Assembly (NCBI GenBank): GCA_001462345.1
Contig: LIUM01000026.1
Location: 1 to 64,000 of the forward strand
From: Fibrobacteria bacterium AD312
Lineage (GTDB): Bacteria > Fibrobacterota > Fibrobacteria > Fibrobacterales > Fibrobacteraceae
Length of the DNA stretch: 64,000 bases
Direction of reading: 5' to 3'
Part shown: one piece after another, positions 1-10,465 of the stretch
Numbering within the stretch: the first letter of the stretch is position 1
Layout: every line of letters begins with the position of its first letter
Notes under the pieces: model-generated
What the model saw: only the letters and a program-made list of their open reading frames with translations
Told to the model about the DNA's origin: nothing
Databases searched by the model: none
Translations under genes and position numbers: made by a program

Positions 1-1
1 T

Positions 2-3000
2 TTGCCAACAGGTTCTATTGGCTGGAAAAATACTACTGTATCTTATGATCCCATTTGGTTTAGTATGAATACAGATCAAGATTGGATTTATAATCGTTAT
101 CAAGCAGGTAATATTTTTGAAGTCCTCGCTTATGCCGATGTCGCCAAAGATCTAACCAATCTGAGCTTGCCTACAATGGGGAGTCCTGATTGGAAAGCAG
201 ATGCAATGTACCAATTAGGAATTAGTCAATTAAACTACATGCTTGGGGTAAACCCATGGGATGTTTCTTTTATTTTAGGTGTTGGAGATAAAAATGATGC
301 TCATCCGCATCACCGTGCCGCTAACCCAGAAGGGAAAAACTTTCCAGGAGCTGGATACAAATACCGCCCTCCTACGGGAGCTTTATTTGGAGGAGTAAAG
401 CCAGGGGCAACAAACTCTTGGGTTCCATCAAACAAAAGCTGGGAAGACTACCATCTTTCTGAAACCTGTATTGATGCGACAGCAACCTTAATTAGTTCTT
501 GTATGCTTGCCGCACAAGAAATTGACTATAGCAGAGCACCAAAAATCAATGTGGAAATTCTACACGTGAGTATGGATTCAGCCATTGTCAAATTAAAGTA
601 TGATGTACGTAGCACAGGGGCTCTTTTTTATGGCACTAGTGAAAATGATTTAAATACAACTGCTTCTCCAGACAACAATGTAGCCGCTATCGAACACGAA
701 ATTGTTTTAAGGGACTTAAAAAATGGAACGACATACTACTTCTATGCAGGTGCATTTAACGCATTGAATGAAAATAATATGACGGCAAAATACTTAGTGG
801 ATAGTACTCAAACGCCATTTTCTTTTACGACTTTGAATACTGTAGAAAGTGCCATAATTGAAAATGTCACTGTATGTAATTTGAGTGCCGATAGTGCCGA
901 AATCATGTGGTACACTCCTAATGGAGAATATGAATCTAAAATCTATTGGGATACCATTCCTCACTCTGAAGCAAGTGAATTTGCTTGGAATTCAGGAACA
1001 AGAAATGCGGATATCTCTGGAATCCCCACCAAATTCCATTATGTAAAAATTGGCGGACTAAAAGAAAAGACCACGTATTATTACATGGTAGAAAGTAATG
1101 GAGAGTTCCAATCGGTAGATGATAAAGGTAATCTTCTCAAATTCACGACTCCTGTAGCTTGGTATGATTTTTCTGTAAGAACTTATCAATATGAATTTGG
1201 TGGATTAGATTTTCTGGATTTGAATATATACAACAATGAATCCTATGCATTTGATAGTTTAACTTTACGTTTATACGTAACCGCTAGACCAGAACAAATT
1301 GAAAAATGCGCTTTCCTTGTCGACCTAGATATATGCCAAGCCTATGATGAAGGTGGATTTAATAAACCATGTGAAACCGATAGAGAAATTAGAGATTTAT
1401 TACGAAATGCAAAAGCAGTAAAACTAGAAGACACTTATAATGCCGCCACAGGAACCTATTCATGGTATTTCCCTGTTCCATTAGGTTCTACAACGATCAA
1501 AGCGTCCTCTCGACTTCGTATGGATTTAGGCTTCTCTCAGGGCCTTTCTAATGATGGCTACTTGACATGTGAAACACTACGTCAGCCTTCTAATAAGAGA
1601 ATGACAAAAGCCACAGGAGACTGGTCATGGTCCCCTCATCTTAAAGAAGTGGATGGTGCCTTTTACGATGGTATGCCATTTGAAGACAAAGACTATGGAG
1701 ATATAGATGACAATATTCCTGTCAACCCATACATTGTGGTTTACAGAAAAGATGAATTTATTTGGGGTTATAGTCCTTCTTACCAAGAAATGACAACCAA
1801 ACGCGCTAACTATGAAATCAGTCTCACCCTTGAACCTCCATTTAACGTATCCAACGGTTCTCATGTTGAACTAGATCAAAATAGCAGTACTGTTTATTTC
1901 AAGGGTACTGCAAAAGTCACGGAAGGTGGTTTTATTACTCGTATTTGGGCCAATGGAACTGAAGTCAAAGACCTTGCCTCTGCTGCAAAATATAATGTGC
2001 TTACTGATATGTATGATCTCAATATCCCTGTAAAAATGACGATTGGCTCTAATAAAGTCGATGTTACTGTATTTGCTGGCCCAGATCCTACTTGCCAAAG
2101 TTGTACAGAAAATGGCGGGTGTGATTTTGAAAACAGAAACTTCTTTGTTCAGTTTACTAAAGGGAATGCTTCTGCCAGTAATTTACGCATTACAGACGCT
2201 GCAGGAAACGCTATTTCAAGCCCAACAGAGCCAAATAGCACGTCTTTTTACATCTATGTGAATGATAAAGATAAAGCGAATTACACTGGTGTAGTGAATG
2301 TTCTTGTCATTAATGGTAGGCAAAATGATACACTCCGCGTGAAACTAGATCCAGAAACAGCAGGTACTGGATCATTCCGCAGTGGTTCACTAATCTCTGC
2401 AGTATCTAAAACGAGAGCAGAACGAAATGCGAATACTGAAATATCCTTCTTTGGTGGCGATACCATTCAGGTGATTTATATTGACCCTGAAGATGAAGAA
2501 GATATTTCTAGACAAACATTCTTTGCCAAAGCCACTTACCCAACACCTCAAAAAGTGTTCGCCCAAGATTTAAATTGTGACGGAATTGCTGACAATATCA
2601 GCATTAATTTCAGTACAGCCTTTGATGGTTCTGTTTCATTCGATAGCCTATGGATTCATATCAAAGACAAAGAAACAGCGACTGGCGATAGCTTTATGGT
2701 TCCTGTAACCGAAGATATGGTTGGAAAAAACACCATTAATATTCCTTTAAGTAGTTCAAGCATTCCAGCAACCCCTGCTCCAGAAGGTTATATCTCTACC
2801 TTCTTACAGTATAATGGTGTTGTTTCAAAAGAAAGCGCTGAAATCACTGATGGAATTGCTCCTGTATTAGTGAGTGTAACCGTTCTTGAAAATCCAGAGC
2901 CAAGAAGTACAGAAGATACGATTAAAATAGCCTTCTCAGAGAAAGTCACTTTAGCCTCTCTTTCCGCTTGGCCATTATCTATTGTAGATGGGTCTGGTAA

Positions 3001-4609
3001 TCCAGTAGATCAATCTGCAATCACAGTCTCTGGCAAAGCCACCACAGAAGATGATGGCAAGAGCTATCTCTATGTAGTGACAGGAAACTTCTCTGGCAAT
3101 TTAATGAAGCCAGGATTTATTGCCTCTATTCCATCGAGTTTCAGTGTGTCAGATGCTAAATTAAATCGTCTTGATGGTAATAGTTGTCAAAAGCCTGTAA
3201 CTATTGCAGAAACACCTAAACCAGTACCTGTACAATTAGCTGAAATTAGAGACTTTACAGGGGATGGTTACCCTGATGAGATTTCCCTTCGTTTTGAAAG
3301 AAAACTTCGTGAAAAAGATATGCTAGATAGCTTTGTGGTAGACTGGGGTTCCCCTTCTGTAATCAAGAGTTTCCTCCCCTCTTCTTGGGTACACACTCAA
3401 GAAGTACTAGACCCATATTATTCTTATGTGGTCCGTATGGATACATCATTAACTGATGGTACAATAACCCCTGTAATTACTGACTCTATCTTAAGGCAAG
3501 ATACTTTATCCATTATCACGATTACAATTCCTAGCACCAAAGCCTATGAACTAGGAACAACCTCTGGCAACTACAATGGATATGGAAAAATTAAGCCTCG
3601 GCTTGGGCCTGAGGGCGGATTCTTTGATAAGACTTACTCTCTAGTAGATAAAGTTCCCCCTATCATTGTAAGTGCTAGAAAAACAACGTCTTCAGAATTA
3701 GAAGTTTTAGAAATTGAAATGTCTGAGATTTTGAAAGAAGAAGAAACTGGGGAATATTATATCGAACGTAGGCGCGGCACTGAAACCACCTACTTCTCTC
3801 CAATGAGTAACACCAACACTCAAAAGAGATATAACTTCATTTATAAAGATGATGATCCAGGAGCCGTTCGAATTGGCGACTACGTTCGTTTAATTCCAGT
3901 TAGTACTATTTCTAAATATAAAGATGTAGCTGGAAACTTCCCTGGTACTGAAAATCCATGGGTACAAGTAAAAGGATCCATTGTTGAAAAGACGTATTTC
4001 AAAGTGACTTTAGAAAAGAATGTCACTCAGCCTAGTGCTACTGAAATTCCTTATAACGGAGTGATGCCAACAGATAATGAACAATTTAGATTGACCGTTC
4101 TTAGCCAAAATCAAGAAATCCCATTAGCTAAAGGAAAAGGCAAATTAACATCTGCCTTTGGGGAAACTCCATACGATACGGCAACATATAAGCATGGAGG
4201 TCCAACGTTTGAAATTGAAGCGAATATTCCTTCTGCTTTGACAATGGTTTCTGGAAACAGAGCTTGGGACTTTGTAATTGAATTTGAAGTATTCCTCTAT
4301 GATAATTTAGGGCAATTCGTTAATTCAGCAAGCTATTCCTTTACATTGTCTAATATCGGTTATGATAAGGTTTCTATTGATGGAGTGCTTCCTTTGCGTT
4401 TAGAATGGCTCTCTCAAGACGCTATCGCTCCTGTCTCAAAATCGGGCAAGAAAATTGGCACAGGCCCTTATATTGCTCGGTTCAACTTAAAGTCAAGTGC
4501 AACTTATTTGGTTGATCCAGAAAGTGAAGAAGACACTTATAAAAAAGGGGATAAGCTCAAAGTCAAAGAGCAAAAAACATCCACCTTTGGATTTAAACGC
4601 TTAAAGTGA
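2..4609 (+). CDS. GH9 cellulase, multi-domain, secreted; 5' end outside window
   Basis: Endoglucanase of glycoside hydrolase family 9 acting on beta-1,4-glucan outside the cell. Only the last part of the catalytic domain is present: NYMLGVNPWDVSF, the substrate-binding HPHHR (H103, H104, R105 counted from base 2) and HLSETCID with the probable proton-donor E154. Two fibronectin III-like modules follow (about 183-280 and 285-385), then a beta-sandwich module resembling a carbohydrate-binding domain (about 390-600), further Ig-like modules with acidic DxNxDG-type loops (QDLNCDGIAD, RDFTGDGYPD), and a C-terminal GKKIGTGPYIARF segment with a basic tail ending FGFKRLK. No start is visible because the frame is open to the window edge. 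It ends 7 bases before a second protein of the same architecture, so both are probably co-transcribed. GH9 assignment is firm; the binding role of the middle modules is inferred. Confidence 0.9.
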   Translation: MPTGSIGWKNTTVSYDPIWFSMNTDQDWIYNRYQAGNIFEVLAYADVAKDLTNLSLPTMGSPDWKADAMYQLGISQLNYMLGVNPWDVSFILGVGDKNDAHPHHRAANPEGKNFPGAGYKYRPPTGALFGGVKPGATNSWVPSNKSWEDYHLSETCIDATATLISSCMLAAQEIDYSRAPKINVEILHVSMDSAIVKLKYDVRSTGALFYGTSENDLNTTASPDNNVAAIEHEIVLRDLKNGTTYYFYAGAFNALNENNMTAKYLVDSTQTPFSFTTLNTVESAIIENVTVCNLSADSAEIMWYTPNGEYESKIYWDTIPHSEASEFAWNSGTRNADISGIPTKFHYVKIGGLKEKTTYYYMVESNGEFQSVDDKGNLLKFTTPVAWYDFSVRTYQYEFGGLDFLDLNIYNNESYAFDSLTLRLYVTARPEQIEKCAFLVDLDICQAYDEGGFNKPCETDREIRDLLRNAKAVKLEDTYNAATGTYSWYFPVPLGSTTIKASSRLRMDLGFSQGLSNDGYLTCETLRQPSNKRMTKATGDWSWSPHLKEVDGAFYDGMPFEDKDYGDIDDNIPVNPYIVVYRKDEFIWGYSPSYQEMTTKRANYEISLTLEPPFNVSNGSHVELDQNSSTVYFKGTAKVTEGGFITRIWANGTEVKDLASAAKYNVLTDMYDLNIPVKMTIGSNKVDVTVFAGPDPTCQSCTENGGCDFENRNFFVQFTKGNASASNLRITDAAGNAISSPTEPNSTSFYIYVNDKDKANYTGVVNVLVINGRQNDTLRVKLDPETAGTGSFRSGSLISAVSKTRAERNANTEISFFGGDTIQVIYIDPEDEEDISRQTFFAKATYPTPQKVFAQDLNCDGIADNISINFSTAFDGSVSFDSLWIHIKDKETATGDSFMVPVTEDMVGKNTINIPLSSSSIPATPAPEGYISTFLQYNGVVSKESAEITDGIAPVLVSVTVLENPEPRSTEDTIKIAFSEKVTLASLSAWPLSIVDGSGNPVDQSAITVSGKATTEDDGKSYLYVVTGNFSGNLMKPGFIASIPSSFSVSDAKLNRLDGNSCQKPVTIAETPKPVPVQLAEIRDFTGDGYPDEISLRFERKLREKDMLDSFVVDWGSPSVIKSFLPSSWVHTQEVLDPYYSYVVRMDTSLTDGTITPVITDSILRQDTLSIITITIPSTKAYELGTTSGNYNGYGKIKPRLGPEGGFFDKTYSLVDKVPPIIVSARKTTSSELEVLEIEMSEILKEEETGEYYIERRRGTETTYFSPMSNTNTQKRYNFIYKDDDPGAVRIGDYVRLIPVSTISKYKDVAGNFPGTENPWVQVKGSIVEKTYFKVTLEKNVTQPSATEIPYNGVMPTDNEQFRLTVLSQNQEIPLAKGKGKLTSAFGETPYDTATYKHGGPTFEIEANIPSALTMVSGNRAWDFVIEFEVFLYDNLGQFVNSASYSFTLSNIGYDKVSIDGVLPLRLEWLSQDAIAPVSKSGKKIGTGPYIARFNLKSSATYLVDPESEEDTYKKGDKLKVKEQKTSTFGFKRLK

Positions 4610-4616
4610 TTAAAAA

Positions 4617-7600
4617 ATGAAAAAAATATTTTTGCTTTTAATTTGCTTATTTTTATTACCTGAATCCATTTTTGCGATTCCATCAATAGATAATACATGT
4701 ACCTCTTGTGACAGGCGCTATTTGGATTCCATGAACGTATATAATCGCCGTCCTATTCGAGTGAATCAAGTTGGATATAAAGCAGATGCAACTCATAATA
4801 AGCATGCGTTTGCTGCTGATTATGCTGCGGGGACTAAATTTAAAGTAATTAATGCAAATACTGGTGCAGAAGCCTATAGTGGATCTCTTGAATTAATAAC
4901 ACCCAATGCTCCTAAACCTGGCATGTATGTGAATGGAGCCTTTAACTCTATTAGTCAGGTGTATCACTTTGGTTCCAATTCAGACTCCGTCGCTACATCA
5001 ACTGAAGCTTTATACCGAGCTGACTTTTCAAGTTTAACTACACCTGGAAAATACTTCGTCGTTATTGGAACAGATACTTCTGCTTCATTTCTAATCGATG
5101 CAAACATTTATAATGCCATTTTTGAAACGGGGTTGAAATTTTTCGGAATTCAACGTTGCGGTAATACGAAATCTCAATTACACGCTCCATGCCACTTGAA
5201 AGATGGTTCAGCCGTTGGGCATGATTTAACTGGTGGTTGGCATGATTGTGGAGACCATTTTAAAGTATCAGAAACAGTTGCCTATGCCACTTACGTATTA
5301 TCTACCACTTATCTTGTCTACGAAGATAAAGCAGAAGATCGATACGGCAATTCTTATGATGATACTGTATTTACAGACGGTATTCCTGATGTGCTATACG
5401 AAGCAAAAATTGGAGCTGATTATATCTTCAAGCTATACAAAGCCTCAAAAGCAGATGGACTCATAGCACAAGCAGACATGTATCACTCTGTTGGAGTCGC
5501 CGATGGAGACCATGCCTATTGGGATGTGCCAGAAAAACAAGACGCTCAAGATTTTTCTAAAGGAGGCCCTGATCGCCCTGTAGCAAAACAAATTGGTGCC
5601 AATGTAGCTGGAATGTTTACTGCTGCTCTTGCTAATGTCGGTTATGCTTGGCAGATTTTTGATGCGGATTATGCCGATTCTTTAATTGCCGCTGCCAAAG
5701 ATATTTATCAAAACGTCATGAAACCCGCTTTTGTTAGTCAGCGATTTACTACTGATAACAACAATTATTATAACAATTACTACACTGGGCAAGGCCGCCT
5801 TGATGACGATGCTGCCGCCGCCGCTCTTTCTTTATGGTATGCGACTAAAGATACCACCTATGCCTACGACTTATATAAAAACAAAGACTATGGAGATGGT
5901 ACATTTAATTACGCCAATAATTTATACCAATTTAAAGGTGGATTTATGGCGAGCCACGCCTCTCTACTCTTTACACAAGGGGGTTGGGCAACGGATTACC
6001 AGAATATCCATGCCCACGTATTATTCTTTTTATCCAAATTGATTCTTCCAACAGCAGCAAAAGCACAAGAGTATAATATCAGCTCTGCAGAGCGAGATGA
6101 TCTACTCATGCGAAACATACACACCTTTTATAGAATGCTAGACGATGCCACCTCTGGGGATTCTGTTGTTCAAACCAATAAATACGGGCAAATCACATCC
6201 GAAAAACCATACGGACTTGTTTGGACTTCTTTTGACTGGGGAGTGAATCGTTATAATTTAGGTGTTGCCAATGCCTTCTTTATGCTCTATGAAATCACTG
6301 GGGAAAAAATCCTACTCAATGTTTCTTTAGATAACATCTACTATAGCATGGGCGCAAACCCATGGGACATTTCCTTCTTAATGGGGGCAGGCGAAAAAAA
6401 TCTAAATCACCCTCATAATCGTACGGCTAATCCCGATGGTTATAATGCGGGAGGAATGCCTTATGAGTATAGATGTCCAAAGGGTGCTTTGATGGGAGGA
6501 CGAGCCCCTCATTTAACGCTATTAGATGATTGGGAAAAATACACCGCCACAGAAACCTGTATTGACTTTTCTTCGCAACTTTTAATGCCTGCACAAAGCC
6601 TTGCAGAACCATTACCTATCGATGCTGAAGGGCCTATATTTAAGAATATCATGGGAACCCCCATTTCTGATACGTCCGCGATTATTAGCTGGGATGCAAA
6701 TGAAGTAGCCTTAGTTACTGTATTTTATAGCACGAGTAACGATGGAGCAAATGTTAAAAGTGTGCAACAAAATAAAGGTTCAAAAGGAGGAAGTCTTGTT
6801 ATTAATGGACTTTCTATTGGAACGACTTATTACTTCTACTTAGAAGGCATGGATATCAAACGAAACATCTCAAAAGATGACAATCATGGTAGTTGGTATT
6901 CATTTACTATGACAAGCACAAATACGGTCATTAGTGATATTACCATTTGTCAAGTAGATAATCGTAGTGCAAAAATTTATTGGTGGTCTAGCGATAGGTC
7001 TAATTCCACTGTTTTATATGGCACCTCTGAAACAGCATTAACAGAAACTTATAATGGAAGTAGTGGTGCTGTTTTATTCCATGAAGCCGAATTAACGAAT
7101 CTAACAGCAGGAACAACTTATTACTTTAAGGTTTCTTCTGGAACCTCAGTATCTGAAGTAAAATCCTTTACTACAGAAGCACAAGCCTCCTATGCCGATT
7201 TTAGTGTTTATATGAAACCGACTTCGAACCAAGAGCCTTGTTCTGCTTGGGAAGATTGTTACAAATTCTTTGTTACTATAACAAATAATGATACAATTGA
7301 CTATGAAGACATAGAGATGCGAATTTACTTTAGCAATCCTAATTTAAGCGTTCAGGGGGGCAACCAAAAGCACTGTTGGGATGCAAAAACAAATGAGCAA
7401 CCAGGGTGCAACATCACTTTTGGAACAGCGACTCTTGATGGAACAGGAAATGGTTGGTATTTACCTGTGTATATAAAAAGCCCATTAAAAGTATCTGGAC
7501 AAGTAATTTTTGATTTTAGCTTTAAAGATGACAATTGGAATAAAACCATTTCTTACAAAGATTTAGCAAACTCTTGGTCTTTAATTCCTCATACTGCAAA

Positions 7601-10409
7601 TACTGATCCTGAATACTTTAAGGGAATTGATTTAACGAAAGGACCTATTTATACTGGAAGTGAAACCGCTTGGTTAGAAAAAGACATTAATGGAAATACA
7701 GAAGTAGCCTTTACCAAGAATCCGTACATTACGTTGCATTATCACGGAACCTATTTGTATGGTTATGCTCCAGATTACACTCCAGATGCAGGGCCACAGC
7801 AAAAACGAACCGTTTCATTGAACTTTACAAATCCATTTGTATCTCCAGCATATTCTCTTGAAACAATCAATGATACGACCACATTTATAGGAACAAGTTC
7901 AGTCAATCCTACTGGTTTCATTGATTACTTTGAAGCCAATAATCAAGAAATCACCAACTGGCTATACGATCCATCAGACCGATATGATTCTATTACTTTT
8001 GCTGAAAAAAGAAACTTGAATTATGGCAATAACTATATAGAATGGGTTTCTTGGCATAACCATAATGCAAATAGCAAGGGCAGCTACGATTGTGCCTGCG
8101 CCGTTGTTCGCTCCAATGTAGAAGTAGATAGTATCACTGTTCCTGTGGAACAACGCTACCTAGTATTTACAAAAGACACCATTACGGCTTATACAGGGAA
8201 AATGGTAGAAGTGAAAGTACAGCTCTATGACGAGAATCTAGCACTTTTAACTGCTGAAAATATGACCTTAACTCCTAGCACAGATAATGGGGTCGGCTTA
8301 TTCTATTTGAACCCTACTGCAACCATCCCAGTAAATGCGATCCCATTAGAAAATGGTGTAGCTACCTTCTATGTAAGAGCAGAGGAAGCCACTAATACAA
8401 TTCTTAGAGTCACGGCTCCAAGTACCATGACATCTACGGTTCAATATAAGTATGTCCCTGGAGAAGTGGTTCTAATTATTGAAGATCTTCCTCCTTGGCC
8501 AATTATTGATGTGGCTAAAATGATTGATTCTGATTGTGATAATAAAGGAGATATCATTGAGATTACATTATCCAATGAATATCAACCTGGTCAATCCTTC
8601 AATAAGTTGATTTATACATATAATAAAGATACCTTAGAATCGACTACAGCTACTGCCAATGGAAAAGTACTACGCGTTTCTATTCCACAAACGGATAGTT
8701 CCATTAAAACAAACCCAAGCGGGGCTCTCACATTGATTAGCAATATTGATGCTGCCATAAAAGAACATTCGGACTTTTATACAGATGGTATTAGCCCTAC
8801 CCTACTATCCGTTTCTGTCTTAGAAAGGCTATCAACAGCTACTAGCGATCAAGTATTCTTACAATTCAGTGAACCAATTACTGCTCCAGGAACAGATTGG
8901 CCTATCCAATTATTCTCCTCTACAGGCACTGCACTCACGAGCGTTCCAAAAGTGAACTCGTCTAAAATTTATAATGATTCTCTAAACATTTGGGTTTTTG
9001 ATATCGCCATTCCTTCGGATGGTGTTTCTCTTGTGCAAGAAGGAATGCAAGGACAACTTCTTGCAAGTGCCACTATTGAAGATAAAGCAGGAAACGGTGT
9101 TTCTTCTTGCGCTCAACCAAAACTTCCAATTACGCTCAAGATCATTCCAGTCCCATTAACATACGCAACCATTTCTGATGCAGATCAAGATGGCCTTGCA
9201 GAACACGTGCGTGTAGTCTTTGAACGAGGTGTAGATTCCAAGCACCAACCAGACGAAATTTCTGTTGTTTTTGGAACAAGTCCAGCAGAAACTCTTTGGA
9301 CCAGTAGCTATACCTTTATCTCTGATTCTATTGCAACCCTAAACCTGCCTCAACCATTTGCTCTAGGGAACACCAATGGAACTTATAATGGATCCAATCA
9401 AGGGCGTACTCTTATTGGAGCGGGAGAAGTCATTCAACATAAAGGTAATGGGGCTAACTATGAAAGCAATTCTACTTTAGCAGAAGACCTCGCTGGCCCT
9501 GTATTCCGTTCAGCTACAGTGAAAGAAAACGTACTGTATAATTTATCTGTAATTTCAAGCGAACCGTTGATGGTTAAAGATTCTTCTCTTGAATTATTAC
9601 AACGAGAACGTTCAGGCCCAATAGGTTTGATTCCACAAGAAGTCGCTTCTTGGTCTTTATCACAAAACACTTCTTTATTGAACTTAGTTTATAGCGGTGA
9701 TATAAACGTCCAAATAAAAGAAGGAGATCGTATCCGTTTTTCACCTCTTAATACGAGTTTATTCTCTGATAAAAGTGGTAACCTCCCTGCCCAAAATAAT
9801 CCATGGGTTCCTGTGATGGGTGACGGTAATCCTAAAATTAAATTCGATATTCAATTGAAAGAAAATATTTCTATCGTTAAAAAAGAAGTAACTCCTTCTA
9901 GCGACCCTTCTCCTTCAAAAATTTGCATTCTTAATCCAATGACACAAAAACTCGACTGCATTAAGAATGGCGTTGTCGTCGAATCAATAGATACCACAAT
10001 TTCGCCTTTACAAGGAGTGGTATGGGATATCAAGTTAGATGTTCCTAGAGGAACATCTTATAACGAAGCTCCTGCATGGGATACTCTTCGCCTTGAGTAT
10101 GATATTCCTATCTATTCTAATTTAGGACATTTTGTACAACGCTTCCATGAAAAGCTTTCTATTCCATCTAGTATTTATCTTTCGAGCACAAACACCATTT
10201 CTCTATTTGTAGAATGGGCTCCTAGAAACAATTATGGATTAGCTTCTGCAGATGGGCGAGCAGTAGGCACGGGCGCGTATATTACAAAAGTAGACTTAAA
10301 AACAAGATTTATACCAAATCCGAACCAAGAAGTAGAACTAAAGACTCGTTTTTCAGGTAAATCTTCGTTCAATAAAACTTTACGTTTTGGAATACGTAGA
10401 GAAAAGTAA
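4617..10409 (+). CDS. GH9 cellulase, complete multi-domain secreted protein (1930 aa)
   Basis: Secreted family 9 endoglucanase. A signal peptide (MKKIFLLLICLFLLPESIFA) is followed by an N-terminal Ig-like CelD_N domain (about 43-150, starting RRPIRVNQVGY) and the GH9 (alpha/alpha)6 domain (about 160-660). Catalytic features are GGWHDCGDH with D210 and D213, HPHNR with H600 and R602, and TATETCID with proton donor E646. Two fibronectin III-like modules (about 665-865), a CBM-like beta-sandwich (about 870-1070), Ig-like modules with SDADQDGLAE-type acidic loops, and a C-terminal GRAVGTGAYI segment with a basic tail ending FGIRREK complete it. The layout matches the protein just upstream, suggesting an old tandem duplication. 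The ATG at 4617 is chosen because it starts the signal peptide; no clear Shine-Dalgarno precedes it, and the 7-base gap suggests translation coupled to the upstream gene. The middle of the active-site HxR is N here and H in the neighbour. Confidence 0.93.
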   Translation: MKKIFLLLICLFLLPESIFAIPSIDNTCTSCDRRYLDSMNVYNRRPIRVNQVGYKADATHNKHAFAADYAAGTKFKVINANTGAEAYSGSLELITPNAPKPGMYVNGAFNSISQVYHFGSNSDSVATSTEALYRADFSSLTTPGKYFVVIGTDTSASFLIDANIYNAIFETGLKFFGIQRCGNTKSQLHAPCHLKDGSAVGHDLTGGWHDCGDHFKVSETVAYATYVLSTTYLVYEDKAEDRYGNSYDDTVFTDGIPDVLYEAKIGADYIFKLYKASKADGLIAQADMYHSVGVADGDHAYWDVPEKQDAQDFSKGGPDRPVAKQIGANVAGMFTAALANVGYAWQIFDADYADSLIAAAKDIYQNVMKPAFVSQRFTTDNNNYYNNYYTGQGRLDDDAAAAALSLWYATKDTTYAYDLYKNKDYGDGTFNYANNLYQFKGGFMASHASLLFTQGGWATDYQNIHAHVLFFLSKLILPTAAKAQEYNISSAERDDLLMRNIHTFYRMLDDATSGDSVVQTNKYGQITSEKPYGLVWTSFDWGVNRYNLGVANAFFMLYEITGEKILLNVSLDNIYYSMGANPWDISFLMGAGEKNLNHPHNRTANPDGYNAGGMPYEYRCPKGALMGGRAPHLTLLDDWEKYTATETCIDFSSQLLMPAQSLAEPLPIDAEGPIFKNIMGTPISDTSAIISWDANEVALVTVFYSTSNDGANVKSVQQNKGSKGGSLVINGLSIGTTYYFYLEGMDIKRNISKDDNHGSWYSFTMTSTNTVISDITICQVDNRSAKIYWWSSDRSNSTVLYGTSETALTETYNGSSGAVLFHEAELTNLTAGTTYYFKVSSGTSVSEVKSFTTEAQASYADFSVYMKPTSNQEPCSAWEDCYKFFVTITNNDTIDYEDIEMRIYFSNPNLSVQGGNQKHCWDAKTNEQPGCNITFGTATLDGTGNGWYLPVYIKSPLKVSGQVIFDFSFKDDNWNKTISYKDLANSWSLIPHTANTDPEYFKGIDLTKGPIYTGSETAWLEKDINGNTEVAFTKNPYITLHYHGTYLYGYAPDYTPDAGPQQKRTVSLNFTNPFVSPAYSLETINDTTTFIGTSSVNPTGFIDYFEANNQEITNWLYDPSDRYDSITFAEKRNLNYGNNYIEWVSWHNHNANSKGSYDCACAVVRSNVEVDSITVPVEQRYLVFTKDTITAYTGKMVEVKVQLYDENLALLTAENMTLTPSTDNGVGLFYLNPTATIPVNAIPLENGVATFYVRAEEATNTILRVTAPSTMTSTVQYKYVPGEVVLIIEDLPPWPIIDVAKMIDSDCDNKGDIIEITLSNEYQPGQSFNKLIYTYNKDTLESTTATANGKVLRVSIPQTDSSIKTNPSGALTLISNIDAAIKEHSDFYTDGISPTLLSVSVLERLSTATSDQVFLQFSEPITAPGTDWPIQLFSSTGTALTSVPKVNSSKIYNDSLNIWVFDIAIPSDGVSLVQEGMQGQLLASATIEDKAGNGVSSCAQPKLPITLKIIPVPLTYATISDADQDGLAEHVRVVFERGVDSKHQPDEISVVFGTSPAETLWTSSYTFISDSIATLNLPQPFALGNTNGTYNGSNQGRTLIGAGEVIQHKGNGANYESNSTLAEDLAGPVFRSATVKENVLYNLSVISSEPLMVKDSSLELLQRERSGPIGLIPQEVASWSLSQNTSLLNLVYSGDINVQIKEGDRIRFSPLNTSLFSDKSGNLPAQNNPWVPVMGDGNPKIKFDIQLKENISIVKKEVTPSSDPSPSKICILNPMTQKLDCIKNGVVVESIDTTISPLQGVVWDIKLDVPRGTSYNEAPAWDTLRLEYDIPIYSNLGHFVQRFHEKLSIPSSIYLSSTNTISLFVEWAPRNNYGLASADGRAVGTGAYITKVDLKTRFIPNPNQEVELKTRFSGKSSFNKTLRFGIRREK

Positions 10410-10434
10410 TAAAAATGAAAATTTAGTTCTCTCG

Positions 10435-10460
10435 ATACATTCCTTTTTTTATACATTCCT
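10435..10460. repeat. Direct repeat ATACATTCCT x2 before sensor kinase
   Basis: Two exact copies of ATACATTCCT lie at 10435-10444 and 10451-10460, 16 bases apart start to start, separated by a T-run, immediately before the kinase start codon. They could be a regulator site or mere low-complexity sequence; function is not known. Confidence 0.4.
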
Positions 10461-10465
10461 CATGT

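Noticed and set aside
4456-4480. Sigma-54 promoter (TGGCAC...TTGC) near the end of the first cellulase
   Set aside because: The spacing between the GG and GC elements is too long for a sigma-54 promoter.
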